NCBI GenBank assembly: GCA_036741775.1
Contig: DAINRQ010000030.1
Span: 1 to 64,000, forward strand
Direction: 5' to 3'
DNA: 64,000 nt
Origin: JAJKIV01 sp036741775
GTDB taxonomy: Bacteria; Gemmatimonadota; Gemmatimonadetes; Gemmatimonadales; Gemmatimonadaceae
The position numbers were made by a program, and so were the translations under genes. Shown piece after piece: positions 32,299 through 40,837 of this stretch. Position 1 is the first letter of the stretch, and each line of letters opens with the position of its first letter. Under the pieces are notes generated by a model. The model saw nothing but the letters and a program-made list of their open reading frames with translations. It did no database searches and was not told the origin of the DNA.

Positions 32299-33183
32299 TT
32301 AGGCTGCCGCCCGAATCGTGAGCGGCGAGGTGAGCGTGATGACGATACGGCCACCGTTGTTCACGCAGCCGTCGTAGTTCGCCGTCGCGGCGGCGGCGGC
32401 GGTACCTGCCGCAGCACCCGTCGCGGCGCCGATCACGGTGCCCTTCGTGTCCTTGCCGATCACCTGGCCGATCACCGCACCGATCACCGCACCGCCGATC
32501 ACCTTCTTCGCGTCGTCGCCGCGCGTTGCGCCACGCACGCGATCGACCGCGGCCGAAGTGACGTCGGCATCCACGTTGTAGGTGTTACCGCCGAACTGGA
32601 TGCTGCGAACGGCAAAGCCCATCTCGATGTTGTCGTTCGCGTTCTCACTTCTCTTGAGCTTCGTCAACTCGATGACGGCGGTCGCGCCGGCCGGGATCAC
32701 TGCGCCGTTCGTGCCCGTTACCGACTCGTTCAGCGTCGCGGTGAATCGGTCGCCGACCTTGTTCGTGTTCGTGCAAACCTTCTGGCCGGACGAGAACGTC
32801 AGCGTCGTGCCGGACGCGATCATGCCGACATCGCCGCCGGAGCTCTTCTCACCGGTGGTTACCGTGTTGCCCGAAGGCGTGCGCACCGGCTCGTCGGTCT
32901 TCGGCGCCGGAGCCTTGGGAGCCGGCGCCTTTGGACGCGACGGCGTCGTGGGTCGCGGACGCACAGGCGTCGGCGTCGCCGCCGGGGGTGGCGACTCGGC
33001 GGGAACGTCACTCAACTGCGGCTGTGCCGCGGTGTCCCCCTGCGCCATCTGCAGATCGCGGTTCAGCGCGGAATCCTGCGCCAGCGCCGTGTCGGTATCG
33101 TCTCCACCAGTGCCACACGCCGCGGTCAGCAGCGCAAGCGAGAGCGCCAACGGCGTCCCGATGCGGCGGATATATTCTGACAT
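32299..33183 (-). CDS. lipoprotein with Pro-rich linker and glycine-zipper domain
   Basis: A 294-residue protein of unknown function. It has a lipoprotein signal (PLALSLALLTAACGTGGDD), a Pro/Ala/Lys linker around residues 65-100, a beta-rich part with GAVIPAGATAVIELTKLKRS, and a hydrophobic Gly-rich stretch (VIGGAVIGAVIGQVIGKDTK, GTVIGAATGAAAGTAAAAA) like a glycine zipper that could insert in the outer membrane. GGAGG lies eight bases before ATG 33183. Its stop codon TAA is inside an octamer copy. Monocistronic by context. Confidence 0.8.
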   Translation of the reverse strand: MSEYIRRIGTPLALSLALLTAACGTGGDDTDTALAQDSALNRDLQMAQGDTAAQPQLSDVPAESPPPAATPTPVRPRPTTPSRPKAPAPKAPAPKTDEPVRTPSGNTVTTGEKSSGGDVGMIASGTTLTFSSGQKVCTNTNKVGDRFTATLNESVTGTNGAVIPAGATAVIELTKLKRSENANDNIEMGFAVRSIQFGGNTYNVDADVTSAAVDRVRGATRGDDAKKVIGGAVIGAVIGQVIGKDTKGTVIGAATGAAAGTAAAAATANYDGCVNNGGRIVITLTSPLTIRAAA

Positions 33184-33267
33184 TTCGTTGCCTCCGATTT
33201 GGTGCCGAGAGTCGTACCACTTCGGCTGAGAAAGGTGCCTTCAGCAGGGATAGGGCGGGCAATCCAT

Positions 33268-35061
33268 ATGCCAACCATGGGGGCGCTCGGACGGCTCCTG
33301 CCATACTACCGGCCGTATCGCTGGCAAGTCATTGCAGGACTTGCGCTTGTGGTGCTTTCGTCGGCGCTCACGAGCGTCACGCCGTGGCTTCTTCGCCTGG
33401 CGCTCGATGCCATCGGTTCGGACGGTCCTGCTCTCCGAATCTGGACGCTCGCGGGCGCCATGGTCGGCGTCGCTCTCGTAGCCGGGTTGTTTCGCTATGG
33501 GATGCGTGAGCTCATCAATGGCCTCAGTCGACGAATCGAATATGACCTCCGCAACGACCTCTTCTCTCATCTGATGACGCTCGACGCGGGCTTCTTTGCA
33601 CGTACCCGCACGGGCGACATCATGGCGCGGCTGACGAACGACCTCAGTGCTGTGCGCCAGGCTGCGGGCCCGGCCATAATGTACCTCACCAATACGATCG
33701 CCGGTGGGATTTTCGCGCTGTACTTCATGTTACGAATCGACGAGCGCCTGACGCTGTTGGCCCTTACGCCAATGGTGCTACTCCCGGTGCTGACTATCTG
33801 GTTGGGCCGCGCTATCCACGTGCGATTCGAGGCCGTGCAGGAGCACTTCAGCACGCTGACGACGCGCGCGCAGGAGAATCTCGCGGGGGCGCGTATCGTC
33901 CGTGCCTACCGGCAGGAACACGCGGAGCTCGAGCGGTTCGGCCGACTGAACGAGGAGTATCTCGAGAGGAACATGCAACTCGTCCGGCTCTACGGGCTCA
34001 TGAATCCGGCATTCGGTCTTCTCGCGGGGCTCGGTGCGGTTACGGTCCTCGGGGTTGGTGGAACGCTCGCGCTCCGCGGAACGATCTCGGTGGGCTCGTT
34101 CGTCGCGTTCGGACTGTATCTGGGCATGCTGACCTGGCCGCTCATTGCGTTAGGCTGGGTGGTGAACCTGTTTCAGCGCGGGGCAGCGTCGATGGCCCGC
34201 CTCGTGGAGATCCTCGACCGTGCTCCGGTGGTGAGCGACCCCCCAGCTGCCGTGGTGCTTGCCGACGCGCCGGCCGGCCGGTCGGTGGAGTTTCGTCGTG
34301 TTGGCTTCCATTACCCCGCGGCACTGGATACCACGCCGCGATGGGTGCTCCGCGACATCTCGTTTCGGATCGACGCCGGGCAGACGCTCGCCGTCGTCGG
34401 CGCGACGGGCAGCGGTAAGAGCGCCCTGCTGGAGCTCCTGGCGCGCGTGTACGACCCGCAGGAAGGCGAGATCCTGGTCGACGGTGTGCCGATTTCGGCG
34501 CTCCTGCTCGCGGAGCTGCGGCGTGAGATCGGGTTCGTGCCGCAGGAGAGCGTGCTCTTCAGCGAGACCATTCGCGACAATCTGACGTACGGCACCGATG
34601 ACGAAGCGTCGGCGGAGTGGGCAGCACGCATCGCCCAGCTCGACGCGACGATCAACGCGTTCCCCGGCGGCTACGGCACGATGCTCGGCGAGCGCGGGAT
34701 CAACCTGTCGGGCGGTCAGAAGCAGCGCGCGTCGCTCGCCCGCGCGCTGGCGCGGCGCCCGTCCATCGTCGTGCTCGACGACGCGCTGTCGGCGGTCGAC
34801 ACCCATACGGAGGCGGACATTCTCCGCGGGTTGCGGGACGCCCTCCGCGGCCGAACGGCAATCATCGCATCACACCGTATCAGTGCCGTCCGCGACGCGC
34901 ACTGGATCATCGTGCTGGATGAAGGGCGGATTGTGGAGCAGGGGCGTCACGCCGACCTTATCGCGGCGGGCGGCCGGTACTGGACGCTGCTGCGCCGCCA
35001 GCAGCTCGAGGACGCCATCGAGGACGAGCCGGTCGCTGCGCCAGGGCTGGCCGCGGGCTGA
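33268..35061 (+). CDS. ABC transporter, fused membrane and ATPase (exporter type)
   Basis: A 597-residue half-transporter. Six TM helices fill residues 1-310 (YRWQVIAGLALVVLSSALTS onward), with the coupling motif YDLRNDLFSHLMTLDAGFFA near residue 95. The nucleotide-binding part has Walker A VVGATGSGKSALLEL, Q loop VPQESVLFSE, signature NLSGGQKQRASLARAL, Walker B IVVLDDALSAVD and switch ASHRI. It works as a homodimer or with another half; no second half is nearby, so a homodimeric lipid or drug exporter is likely. ATG at 33268 is chosen; an ATG nine bases on is also possible. The first part of the gene is less GC-rich than its neighbours. Confidence 0.92.
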   Translation: MPTMGALGRLLPYYRPYRWQVIAGLALVVLSSALTSVTPWLLRLALDAIGSDGPALRIWTLAGAMVGVALVAGLFRYGMRELINGLSRRIEYDLRNDLFSHLMTLDAGFFARTRTGDIMARLTNDLSAVRQAAGPAIMYLTNTIAGGIFALYFMLRIDERLTLLALTPMVLLPVLTIWLGRAIHVRFEAVQEHFSTLTTRAQENLAGARIVRAYRQEHAELERFGRLNEEYLERNMQLVRLYGLMNPAFGLLAGLGAVTVLGVGGTLALRGTISVGSFVAFGLYLGMLTWPLIALGWVVNLFQRGAASMARLVEILDRAPVVSDPPAAVVLADAPAGRSVEFRRVGFHYPAALDTTPRWVLRDISFRIDAGQTLAVVGATGSGKSALLELLARVYDPQEGEILVDGVPISALLLAELRREIGFVPQESVLFSETIRDNLTYGTDDEASAEWAARIAQLDATINAFPGGYGTMLGERGINLSGGQKQRASLARALARRPSIVVLDDALSAVDTHTEADILRGLRDALRGRTAIIASHRISAVRDAHWIIVLDEGRIVEQGRHADLIAAGGRYWTLLRRQQLEDAIEDEPVAAPGLAAG

Positions 35062-35083
35062 GCGGGCACGGTACAATTCGGCC

Positions 35084-35896
35084 ATGAATCCCGTCGATTC
35101 GACGACGACCGCGGAGTTCCGCATTGCGCGCCTCGAGGAGGCGCTCAATGAGGCCGCGCAGGTCAACGCCGAGCTCCAGTCGCGCGACGCGCTCAAGACG
35201 CAGTTTCTCGCGAACATCTCGCACGACCTCCGCACGCCGCTGACCGCGATCATCACGCACGCGGAGATCCTTCGCGACGGGATTCTTGGCCCCCTGTCGG
35301 AGCGCCAGCGCGAGAGTGTCACGAGCATCATCAGCGGCGGCCGGCAGCTGCTCGAGGCGGTAGGTGAGATTCTCACCTACGCCCGCGGAGCAGCCAATCA
35401 GCTCACGGTCTCGCCGAGCGAGTTCCACATCGGGGCGGTCATCGCGCAGGTGTCGGCGCTCAACGAGCCGCTCATCGCGAAGAAGGGCCTTACGCTGAGC
35501 GTCGAGGTTCCGGACGAGGTCCCGACACTCGTCGCCGATCGCGAGCAGGTGATGCACGTCATCAGCAACCTGCTCGGCAACGCGATCGCGTTCACGCCGT
35601 CAGGGGGTCGCGTGTGGGTTGCGGTCGCGTGCGTGTCCGAGGACACTTCGCGCTCGGTGCGCGTCGAGGTCGGCGACACGGGGATCGGCATCGCGCCCGA
35701 GCATCATGACCTCGTGTTCCGCGAGTTCGCGCAGGTGGACCCGTCGCCGTCGCGGCGGCATCACGGTACAGGTCTCGGGTTGACGATCGCGCGCCGTCTC
35801 GTGGAGTTGAACGGCGGGCGGATCTGGGTGGAGAGCAAGCTCGGACACGGCAGCCGATTCTTCTTCTCCCTCCCGGCCGGCTCGAGCACCCGCTGA
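35084..35896 (+). CDS. soluble histidine kinase without sensor domain
   Basis: A 270-residue kinase made of a coiled coil (FRIARLEEALNEAAQVNAEL), HisKA with phospho-His in FLANISHDLRTPLTAIITHA, N box NLLGNAIAFT, G1 GDTGIGIAPE and G2 HHGTGLGLTIAR. No TM or sensory domain is visible, so input must come through a partner. ATG at 35084 lies 22 bases after the ABC gene, and the regulator gene follows with no gap. Confidence 0.9.
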   Translation: MNPVDSTTTAEFRIARLEEALNEAAQVNAELQSRDALKTQFLANISHDLRTPLTAIITHAEILRDGILGPLSERQRESVTSIISGGRQLLEAVGEILTYARGAANQLTVSPSEFHIGAVIAQVSALNEPLIAKKGLTLSVEVPDEVPTLVADREQVMHVISNLLGNAIAFTPSGGRVWVAVACVSEDTSRSVRVEVGDTGIGIAPEHHDLVFREFAQVDPSPSRRHHGTGLGLTIARRLVELNGGRIWVESKLGHGSRFFFSLPAGSSTR

Positions 35897-36271
35897 GTGG
35901 TGGAGGGGCGCGCGCACGTCCTCATTGTCGACGACAGCGCACTCGTCACGGACGCCCTCCGGCTCCTGTTCGAGGAAAGCGGGTATGATGTGTCGGTGGC
36001 GGGGTCGGTGCGCGAGGCGGTGGATGCAGGCGTGGCGCGCGCGGTGGATGTGATGCTTCTGGACCTCACGCTTCCCGACGGTGACGGGCTCGTCGCGCTG
36101 ACGGACCTGCGAGAGCGAGGAGTCGAGCCTCGGGTGACTGCGGCGCTGACGGGGCATGAGGCCGCCGAGGTCACGGTGCGTTGTGTCGCGGCGGGGTGTC
36201 AGGCGGTGCTCGTGAAACCGGTGCCCATTGCGGACCTTCTGAAGCAGGTCCGCGAATGGACGGCCCGGTGA
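35897..36271 (+). CDS. single-domain response regulator
   Basis: A 124-residue CheY-like receiver: HVLIVDDSALVTDALRLLFE, phospho-Asp in VMLLDLTLPDGDG, Thr in AALTGHEA and Lys in AVLVKPVPI. GTG 35897 directly follows the stop of the kinase gene, so the two are a cognate pair. With no output domain it probably works by protein binding. Confidence 0.88.
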   Translation: MVEGRAHVLIVDDSALVTDALRLLFEESGYDVSVAGSVREAVDAGVARAVDVMLLDLTLPDGDGLVALTDLRERGVEPRVTAALTGHEAAEVTVRCVAAGCQAVLVKPVPIADLLKQVREWTAR

Positions 36272-36304
36272 CCGTCCCCGCGCCGTTCGCACTTCGCCGT
36301 TCGC

Positions 36305-37030
36305 CTAAATCCGATCCCGAATAACGTCCGGCGTCAACTGCTGCAGGTACGTTGCGAGAATCGTGAAGTAGTTCGTGACCATGAGGATGCCCACCGCGAT
36401 CATCAGCACGCCGGATGCTCGCGTGACCCACACCATCTGCCGCTTCATGCGCGTGAAGAAATCGAGGAACCGCTCGACCGCCACGGCCGACACGAGGAAC
36501 GGCACCGCAAGGCCAAGGGAGTACGCAAGCAGCAGCCAGAGGCCACGCGACAGGTCCGCGGCGCTTGCCGCGTACGTGAGAATGGAGCCGAGGATGGGGC
36601 CAATGCACGGCGTCCACCCGGCGCCGAACGCAATGCCCACGAGCAGTGTACCCAGGTAGCCGACGGGCTTATCGGCGATGTGCACGCGTCGCTCGCGAGA
36701 GAATAACGACACGTTGAACACCCCGAGCATGTAGAGCCCGAACACGATGATGAGGACCCCACCAATGCGGCTGATCCAGGCGCGTTGGTAGCCCAGGAGT
36801 TGCCCCAGCGCCGTTGCGGTGGCGCCGAGGGCAACGAAGATGATGGTGAACCCGAGGATGAAGAGGAGCGAGTGCACGAGGGCCGTGCGACGGGCGTGGC
36901 CGACGTCCTCGAGGCTCAGCCCCGTGATGAACGTGACGTAGCTCGGGATGAGGGGAAGCACGCAAGGAGAGAGGAAGCTCAGCAACCCGGCCGTGAACGC
37001 GAGCGCAATGCCTACTGACGCACCTTCCAT
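36305..37030 (-). CDS. ccdA: cytochrome c biogenesis protein CcdA
   Basis: A 241-residue membrane protein with six predicted helices that carries reducing power from cytoplasmic thioredoxin to the outside. The paired redox cysteines are in LLSFLSPCVLPLIPSYVTF and GAGWTPCIGPILGSILTY, with the typical prolines around them. No thioredoxin-like partner or cytochrome gene adjoins it. Its ATG (37030-37028) shares bases with the ATG of the divergent gene (37029-37031). Confidence 0.93.
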   Translation of the reverse strand: MEGASVGIALAFTAGLLSFLSPCVLPLIPSYVTFITGLSLEDVGHARRTALVHSLLFILGFTIIFVALGATATALGQLLGYQRAWISRIGGVLIIVFGLYMLGVFNVSLFSRERRVHIADKPVGYLGTLLVGIAFGAGWTPCIGPILGSILTYAASAADLSRGLWLLLAYSLGLAVPFLVSAVAVERFLDFFTRMKRQMVWVTRASGVLMIAVGILMVTNYFTILATYLQQLTPDVIRDRI

Positions 37031-38837
37031 GTCCTCTCCTGTGGGCGAGCGCCGGAAACGCCCGCGTGCCGGGCGGCTCCTGCGCTGGTATTACGCTGTA
37101 AAGTATCGGCCGTTTCGCCGGGAGCGGCGAGCGCACGACGGCCGGCGCGGACTCATCGCCCTCCAGATCGACGCCCTCGCCTACGCCGACCTGCGCCGGG
37201 CGATGGAGTTGGGGTATACACCGACCCTGTCGCGGCTCGTCAACCAGGAGGACTTCACCCTCCGTCGCTGGTTTTGCGGGCTGCCGTCCGCGACGCCGTA
37301 CTGCCAGGCCGGGATCTTCCACGGGGAAAACGACGGGATTCCGGCGTTCCGCTTCTACGATAAAGCGGCGCGGCGGGTCGTGACGTGCAACGCGCCGGAG
37401 GGAGTGCAATATATCCGCGACCGAATCCAGTCGCCGGGCGCACTCGCCGGGGGGTCGAGCTACGTCAACCTCCTCGATGGCGACGCGTCCACGGTCGCGT
37501 TCACGGTCGCGACGCGCGAGCGCATGTCCGTCTATCGTCGCCTTGGCGGAACGCGGATGGCGCTGCTCATTCTCCTGCATCCACTGCGCGTCGTCCGCAT
37601 GCTGCTGCAGGGCGCGGGCGAATGGCTGCGAGAGGAGTGGGAGCGTGCGCGAGGCGAGTGGGCGGGCCGGGTGACCCACGCTGAAGGGATTTTCCCATTC
37701 CTCCGGATCTTCACGAACGTAGTCGTACGCGAGCTCCAGACGATCGCCATTCTGCTCGACGTGTACCTCGGCGTCCCGGTCATCTACAGCACGTTCATGC
37801 AGTACGACGAGCTCGCCCACCACTTCGGATCCACCAGCCGGTTCGCGCTCGCCGATCTGCGGCGGACGGACGCGCGCATTGGTGAGATCGTGCGCATGGC
37901 GCAGGCGGCGGGCGGGCGCGGCTACGACATCGTCGTGTTGAGCGACCACGGGATGACGCCGTCGGTCAGCTACCGCGTGCGGTTCAAGGAGTCGCTCGCA
38001 ACGACGGTGCAACGCATTCTCGATGGCGACGCCTTCAAGACGGGGGAGATGCCGATTCGGTCGCTCGCGAGCTTCGCGGAGTCGAGCGAGTACGCCGACG
38101 TCGGGGCGCGCGTGGTGGACTCCGTGGCCGGCGCTACCCGTTCGCGCTCGCTGGGCCGGACGCTCCGTCGGCTTGGGGGCTGGGTGAGGTCGCGCTACGG
38201 ACTTCGTGAGCTCGTTCTCCCGGAGAAGTACCGTGTGGACGCGCGCCACGGGGTGGTCGTGACGTACAGCTCGTGCCTCGCGCTGCTCTACTTCGCTGAC
38301 GACGAGGCGCGGCTCACGCTGGAGGACATCGCCCGGAGCGGGCGGCGCGCGGTGTTGTACGACGCACTCCGCGAGCACCAGGGGATCGGGCTCCTCGCCG
38401 CGCTCGACGCCCACGGCGTGCACGTGCAGAGCCGTACCGGCCGAGCGCGCATCGTGGGCGGCGACGTGACCGTGCTCGAGGGCGAAAATCCGCTGGCGCC
38501 GTATGGCACCGACGCGCTGACCGCACGGGCCGTCGAGGCGCTCGTCAGGCAACCGAATGCGGGGGACCTCGTCCTCTTCGGCGCGTACGACGGCTACGAG
38601 ATCATCTCGTTCGACGACCAGGTGGGCGCGCACGGGTCCGCCGGCGGCGACCAGGTGTGGCCGTTCCTCATCGCGCCGCCATCGTTAGGCGTCGGCGGCG
38701 AGCGCATCGACAATGCCCGCGACATTCACCGCGTGATCATGCGGCCGTACGCCCGAGATCCCGTTCCGCCCGCCGCGCCGGAATCGGCCGAGCCGGACCT
38801 GCCCGACGACGTCGTCGAATCTGCTCGGGGAGGCTGA
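37029..38837 (+). CDS. alkaline-phosphatase-superfamily metalloenzyme (phosphodiesterase-like)
   Basis: A 602-residue protein. The metal site is built from GLIALQIDALAYADL, the likely nucleophile Thr in GLPSATPYCQAGIFHGEN, STFMQYDELAHHFG and VVLSDHGMTP, as in type I phosphodiesterases/nucleotide pyrophosphatases. AFRFYDK after the Thr block is also typical of a family whose substrate is not known. The first 40 residues are basic (RRKRPRAGRLLRWYYAVKYR), which could lie at the membrane surface; no TM helix is clear. The start ATG overlaps that of ccdA, leaving no gap for a promoter, so the true start may be further in. Confidence 0.8.
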   Translation: MSSPVGERRKRPRAGRLLRWYYAVKYRPFRRERRAHDGRRGLIALQIDALAYADLRRAMELGYTPTLSRLVNQEDFTLRRWFCGLPSATPYCQAGIFHGENDGIPAFRFYDKAARRVVTCNAPEGVQYIRDRIQSPGALAGGSSYVNLLDGDASTVAFTVATRERMSVYRRLGGTRMALLILLHPLRVVRMLLQGAGEWLREEWERARGEWAGRVTHAEGIFPFLRIFTNVVVRELQTIAILLDVYLGVPVIYSTFMQYDELAHHFGSTSRFALADLRRTDARIGEIVRMAQAAGGRGYDIVVLSDHGMTPSVSYRVRFKESLATTVQRILDGDAFKTGEMPIRSLASFAESSEYADVGARVVDSVAGATRSRSLGRTLRRLGGWVRSRYGLRELVLPEKYRVDARHGVVVTYSSCLALLYFADDEARLTLEDIARSGRRAVLYDALREHQGIGLLAALDAHGVHVQSRTGRARIVGGDVTVLEGENPLAPYGTDALTARAVEALVRQPNAGDLVLFGAYDGYEIISFDDQVGAHGSAGGDQVWPFLIAPPSLGVGGERIDNARDIHRVIMRPYARDPVPPAAPESAEPDLPDDVVESARGG

Positions 38838-38870
38838 CCCGCCGGCCCACCGCGGTGTCAGCATGGCTCG

Positions 38871-39557
38871 TCAGCGTTCCAGCGTCGCGAGCGGCGCCTC
38901 GAGTGCGTCGCGAAACGCATCGCCATTCAGGCGGTCAGGCTCGGCCCCTTCGCCCGCGCGACGCTGTACGCCCCGCACGACCGCGTCCACAGCCGAGAGC
39001 GGTGCGTCCGCTTCCGCAACCACGTCAACCTCCCACTTGCCGCGGTCCACGCCTTTGAGCGTGAGCCGATAGCGCGCCGTGTGTACCGTGAGGCGGACAT
39101 GCGCTACCGGCTCGGCTTGCACGCTCGCGTCAACGACGTCCACGGTCTCGACGACCTCCGCCACGGCGTCAGTCTCGACCGGCACATCGGTCGCGATGGC
39201 GTCTGCCTCTATGGCATCACCCGATGTGGCATCGGCTTCGACCACCGTGTCGGCATCCGGAGCGACGTCAGACAGCATCTCCTCCTGCGCCGCGAATGCC
39301 TCGGCCTCCGGAGAGTCCGCCGCCAGGGCCGGCGCGAATTCAGGATCGATGTACGTCGCGTCGCTCGCCGATGGCGCCTCCGTACCGTTCGCCGCCGCGG
39401 GGCTCGCGTCGAGCACTAACGGCTGCTCCGCGACGACCGCTACCCCGGTCTCCACACCACCCTGACGGATGGCCGGGAACAGGTGCACTTCGACCACCCG
39501 CTCCTTCGGCACTCGCTCGGCGATCGCGCGCAGGAAACGCTGTTGTGTCTCGGTCAT
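38871..39557 (-). CDS. acidic hypothetical protein cotranslated with ornithine cyclodeaminase
   Basis: 228 residues, not recognised. The N-terminus (MTETQQRFLRAIAERVPKER, VVEVHLFPAIRQGG) and the C-terminal 75 residues (RLTVHTARYRLTLKGVDRGK) look folded. Between them is a long run of Asp, Glu, Ala and Val (VVEADATSGDAIEADAIATD) that is probably disordered and strongly acidic. The ATG overlaps the upstream stop as ATGA, so it is made together with the cyclodeaminase. Confidence 0.7.
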   Translation of the reverse strand: MTETQQRFLRAIAERVPKERVVEVHLFPAIRQGGVETGVAVVAEQPLVLDASPAAANGTEAPSASDATYIDPEFAPALAADSPEAEAFAAQEEMLSDVAPDADTVVEADATSGDAIEADAIATDVPVETDAVAEVVETVDVVDASVQAEPVAHVRLTVHTARYRLTLKGVDRGKWEVDVVAEADAPLSAVDAVVRGVQRRAGEGAEPDRLNGDAFRDALEAPLATLER

Positions 39558-40714
39558 CCCGCCACCGCTGCGGACCGGCCGGACGCCAGTCCCGTCGCGC
39601 GACCGTCCAGCTCACGTTCCACGAAGAGCCGCAAGATGTGCATGAAGTCCTGAGCGTTGGTAACGACGCCGAACGCCTGGTGCGTCCCGCGATCCTTGAG
39701 CTTCCCGACGACGAACTCCGCCGAGTCCACGCAGATGGTCGGAAGCTCGCGAAGCGTTCCATCGGGATCGGCGACGAACGCCGGGAGCATGTTGCCAGTG
39801 GCAATGGCGTGCAGCGCCGTGGCGATCATGATCGCCATCGTCGCGCGAGCGGTGTGCGCCTTCATCGCGTCCTGCGCGGCCGACATGTCGGTGTACACGT
39901 CAGGCAGCGGACCATCATCGCGAATGGAGCCGCAGAGCACGAACGGCACGCCCTTCCGGACGCACGCGTGCATGATGCCGTCGGTAATGACACCCGCTTC
40001 CACCGCGCGCTGAATGGACCCGGCCGCCCTCACCTTGTTGATCGCGCGCATGTGCAGGCCGTGCCCGCCGACGGTCGTCTCACCGCTGCCCGACATGCCG
40101 AGCGTCGTGCCGAAGATCGAGGCCTCGATGTCGTGAACGGCGACCGCGTTGCCGGCGAGCAACGCGCTCACGAAGCCGTTCATGATGAACCACGTCATGT
40201 CGGCGCGCGCGCGCGAGTGCACGAGCGCCGGCCCCGTCACCCACACGATGTAGCCACCTCGCTCCCGCTCGTCGATCAGCATTCGCGCGAGGTGGACGTA
40301 ATCCACGGGCTTCTCGCGCGACACCTCGCTGGCCATGAACTTGAACTCGCCGTCGTCGTTTCGCGCGGCAACCTCGGTGTGGACGAAAATCCCCTCGGTG
40401 CCGTCTTCCTTCTTCCCCACAGCGACGAGCTCGCCGGCCTTCACGCGACGCATCTCGCGAACCCAGAGCTCGCCGTTCGCGTCGAGCACGAGCGCGGCGT
40501 CCATCCGCGGCTCGTGCGGCAACGTCCACTCGCCACGCACACGGACGTAGGTGGGAAGGTTGGTCGTCGAGAAGAAGTCCTCGGGCAGCACGCCGTCGGC
40601 CGGCGCGGGCACGAATTGCGCGTCGGGCGCGCTCACCAGGCGGGGCGCGCTGAAGTCGGGAGGCGGTATGATCGGCACGATCGAAAGATGCCTGACGGGC
40701 GTAGCTCGGGCCAA
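39554..40714 (-). CDS. ornithine cyclodeaminase, archaeal/ArgZ-AgrE C-terminal type
   Basis: 386 residues matching the LOR/SDH (TIGR00300) family rather than classical cyclodeaminases: VREMRRVKAGELVAVG, FMASEVSREKPVDY, IVWVTGPALVHSRA, the nucleotide-binding-like ALLAGNAVAVHDIEASIFGT, GGHGLHMRAINKVRAAGS, CGSIRDDGPLPDVYTD, and a late Cys in ELPTICVDSAEFVVGKL. Members turn ornithine into proline and ammonia with bound NAD. The arginine-dihydrolase half of cyanobacterial ArgZ/AgrE is absent. TTG at 40714 with GAGG upstream is taken as the start. The divergent gap to 40838 has two short hairpins (CCCGAC/GTCGGG) but no clear leader. Confidence 0.82.
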   Translation of the reverse strand: MARATPVRHLSIVPIIPPPDFSAPRLVSAPDAQFVPAPADGVLPEDFFSTTNLPTYVRVRGEWTLPHEPRMDAALVLDANGELWVREMRRVKAGELVAVGKKEDGTEGIFVHTEVAARNDDGEFKFMASEVSREKPVDYVHLARMLIDERERGGYIVWVTGPALVHSRARADMTWFIMNGFVSALLAGNAVAVHDIEASIFGTTLGMSGSGETTVGGHGLHMRAINKVRAAGSIQRAVEAGVITDGIMHACVRKGVPFVLCGSIRDDGPLPDVYTDMSAAQDAMKAHTARATMAIMIATALHAIATGNMLPAFVADPDGTLRELPTICVDSAEFVVGKLKDRGTHQAFGVVTNAQDFMHILRLFVERELDGRATGLASGRSAAVAG

Positions 40715-40837
40715 GCCCCGGCCTCGGGTGATTCTTTCCCGACAGCCCGTCGGGGATCAACCCCCTGTCATCCGACAGTCCCCGGCCGCAGACTGCACCC
40801 TGATACCCCTTCCCCACCGGATCCGCGGAGGCCCCGA

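Noticed and set aside
39224..40837. An open frame of 538 codons continuing upstream of the CocE-type hydrolase start
   Set aside because: It is antisense to the cyclodeaminase and acidic-protein genes, has no recognisable domain, and the hydrolase has its own Shine-Dalgarno site and signal peptide at 40838. Long antisense frames are common at this G+C.
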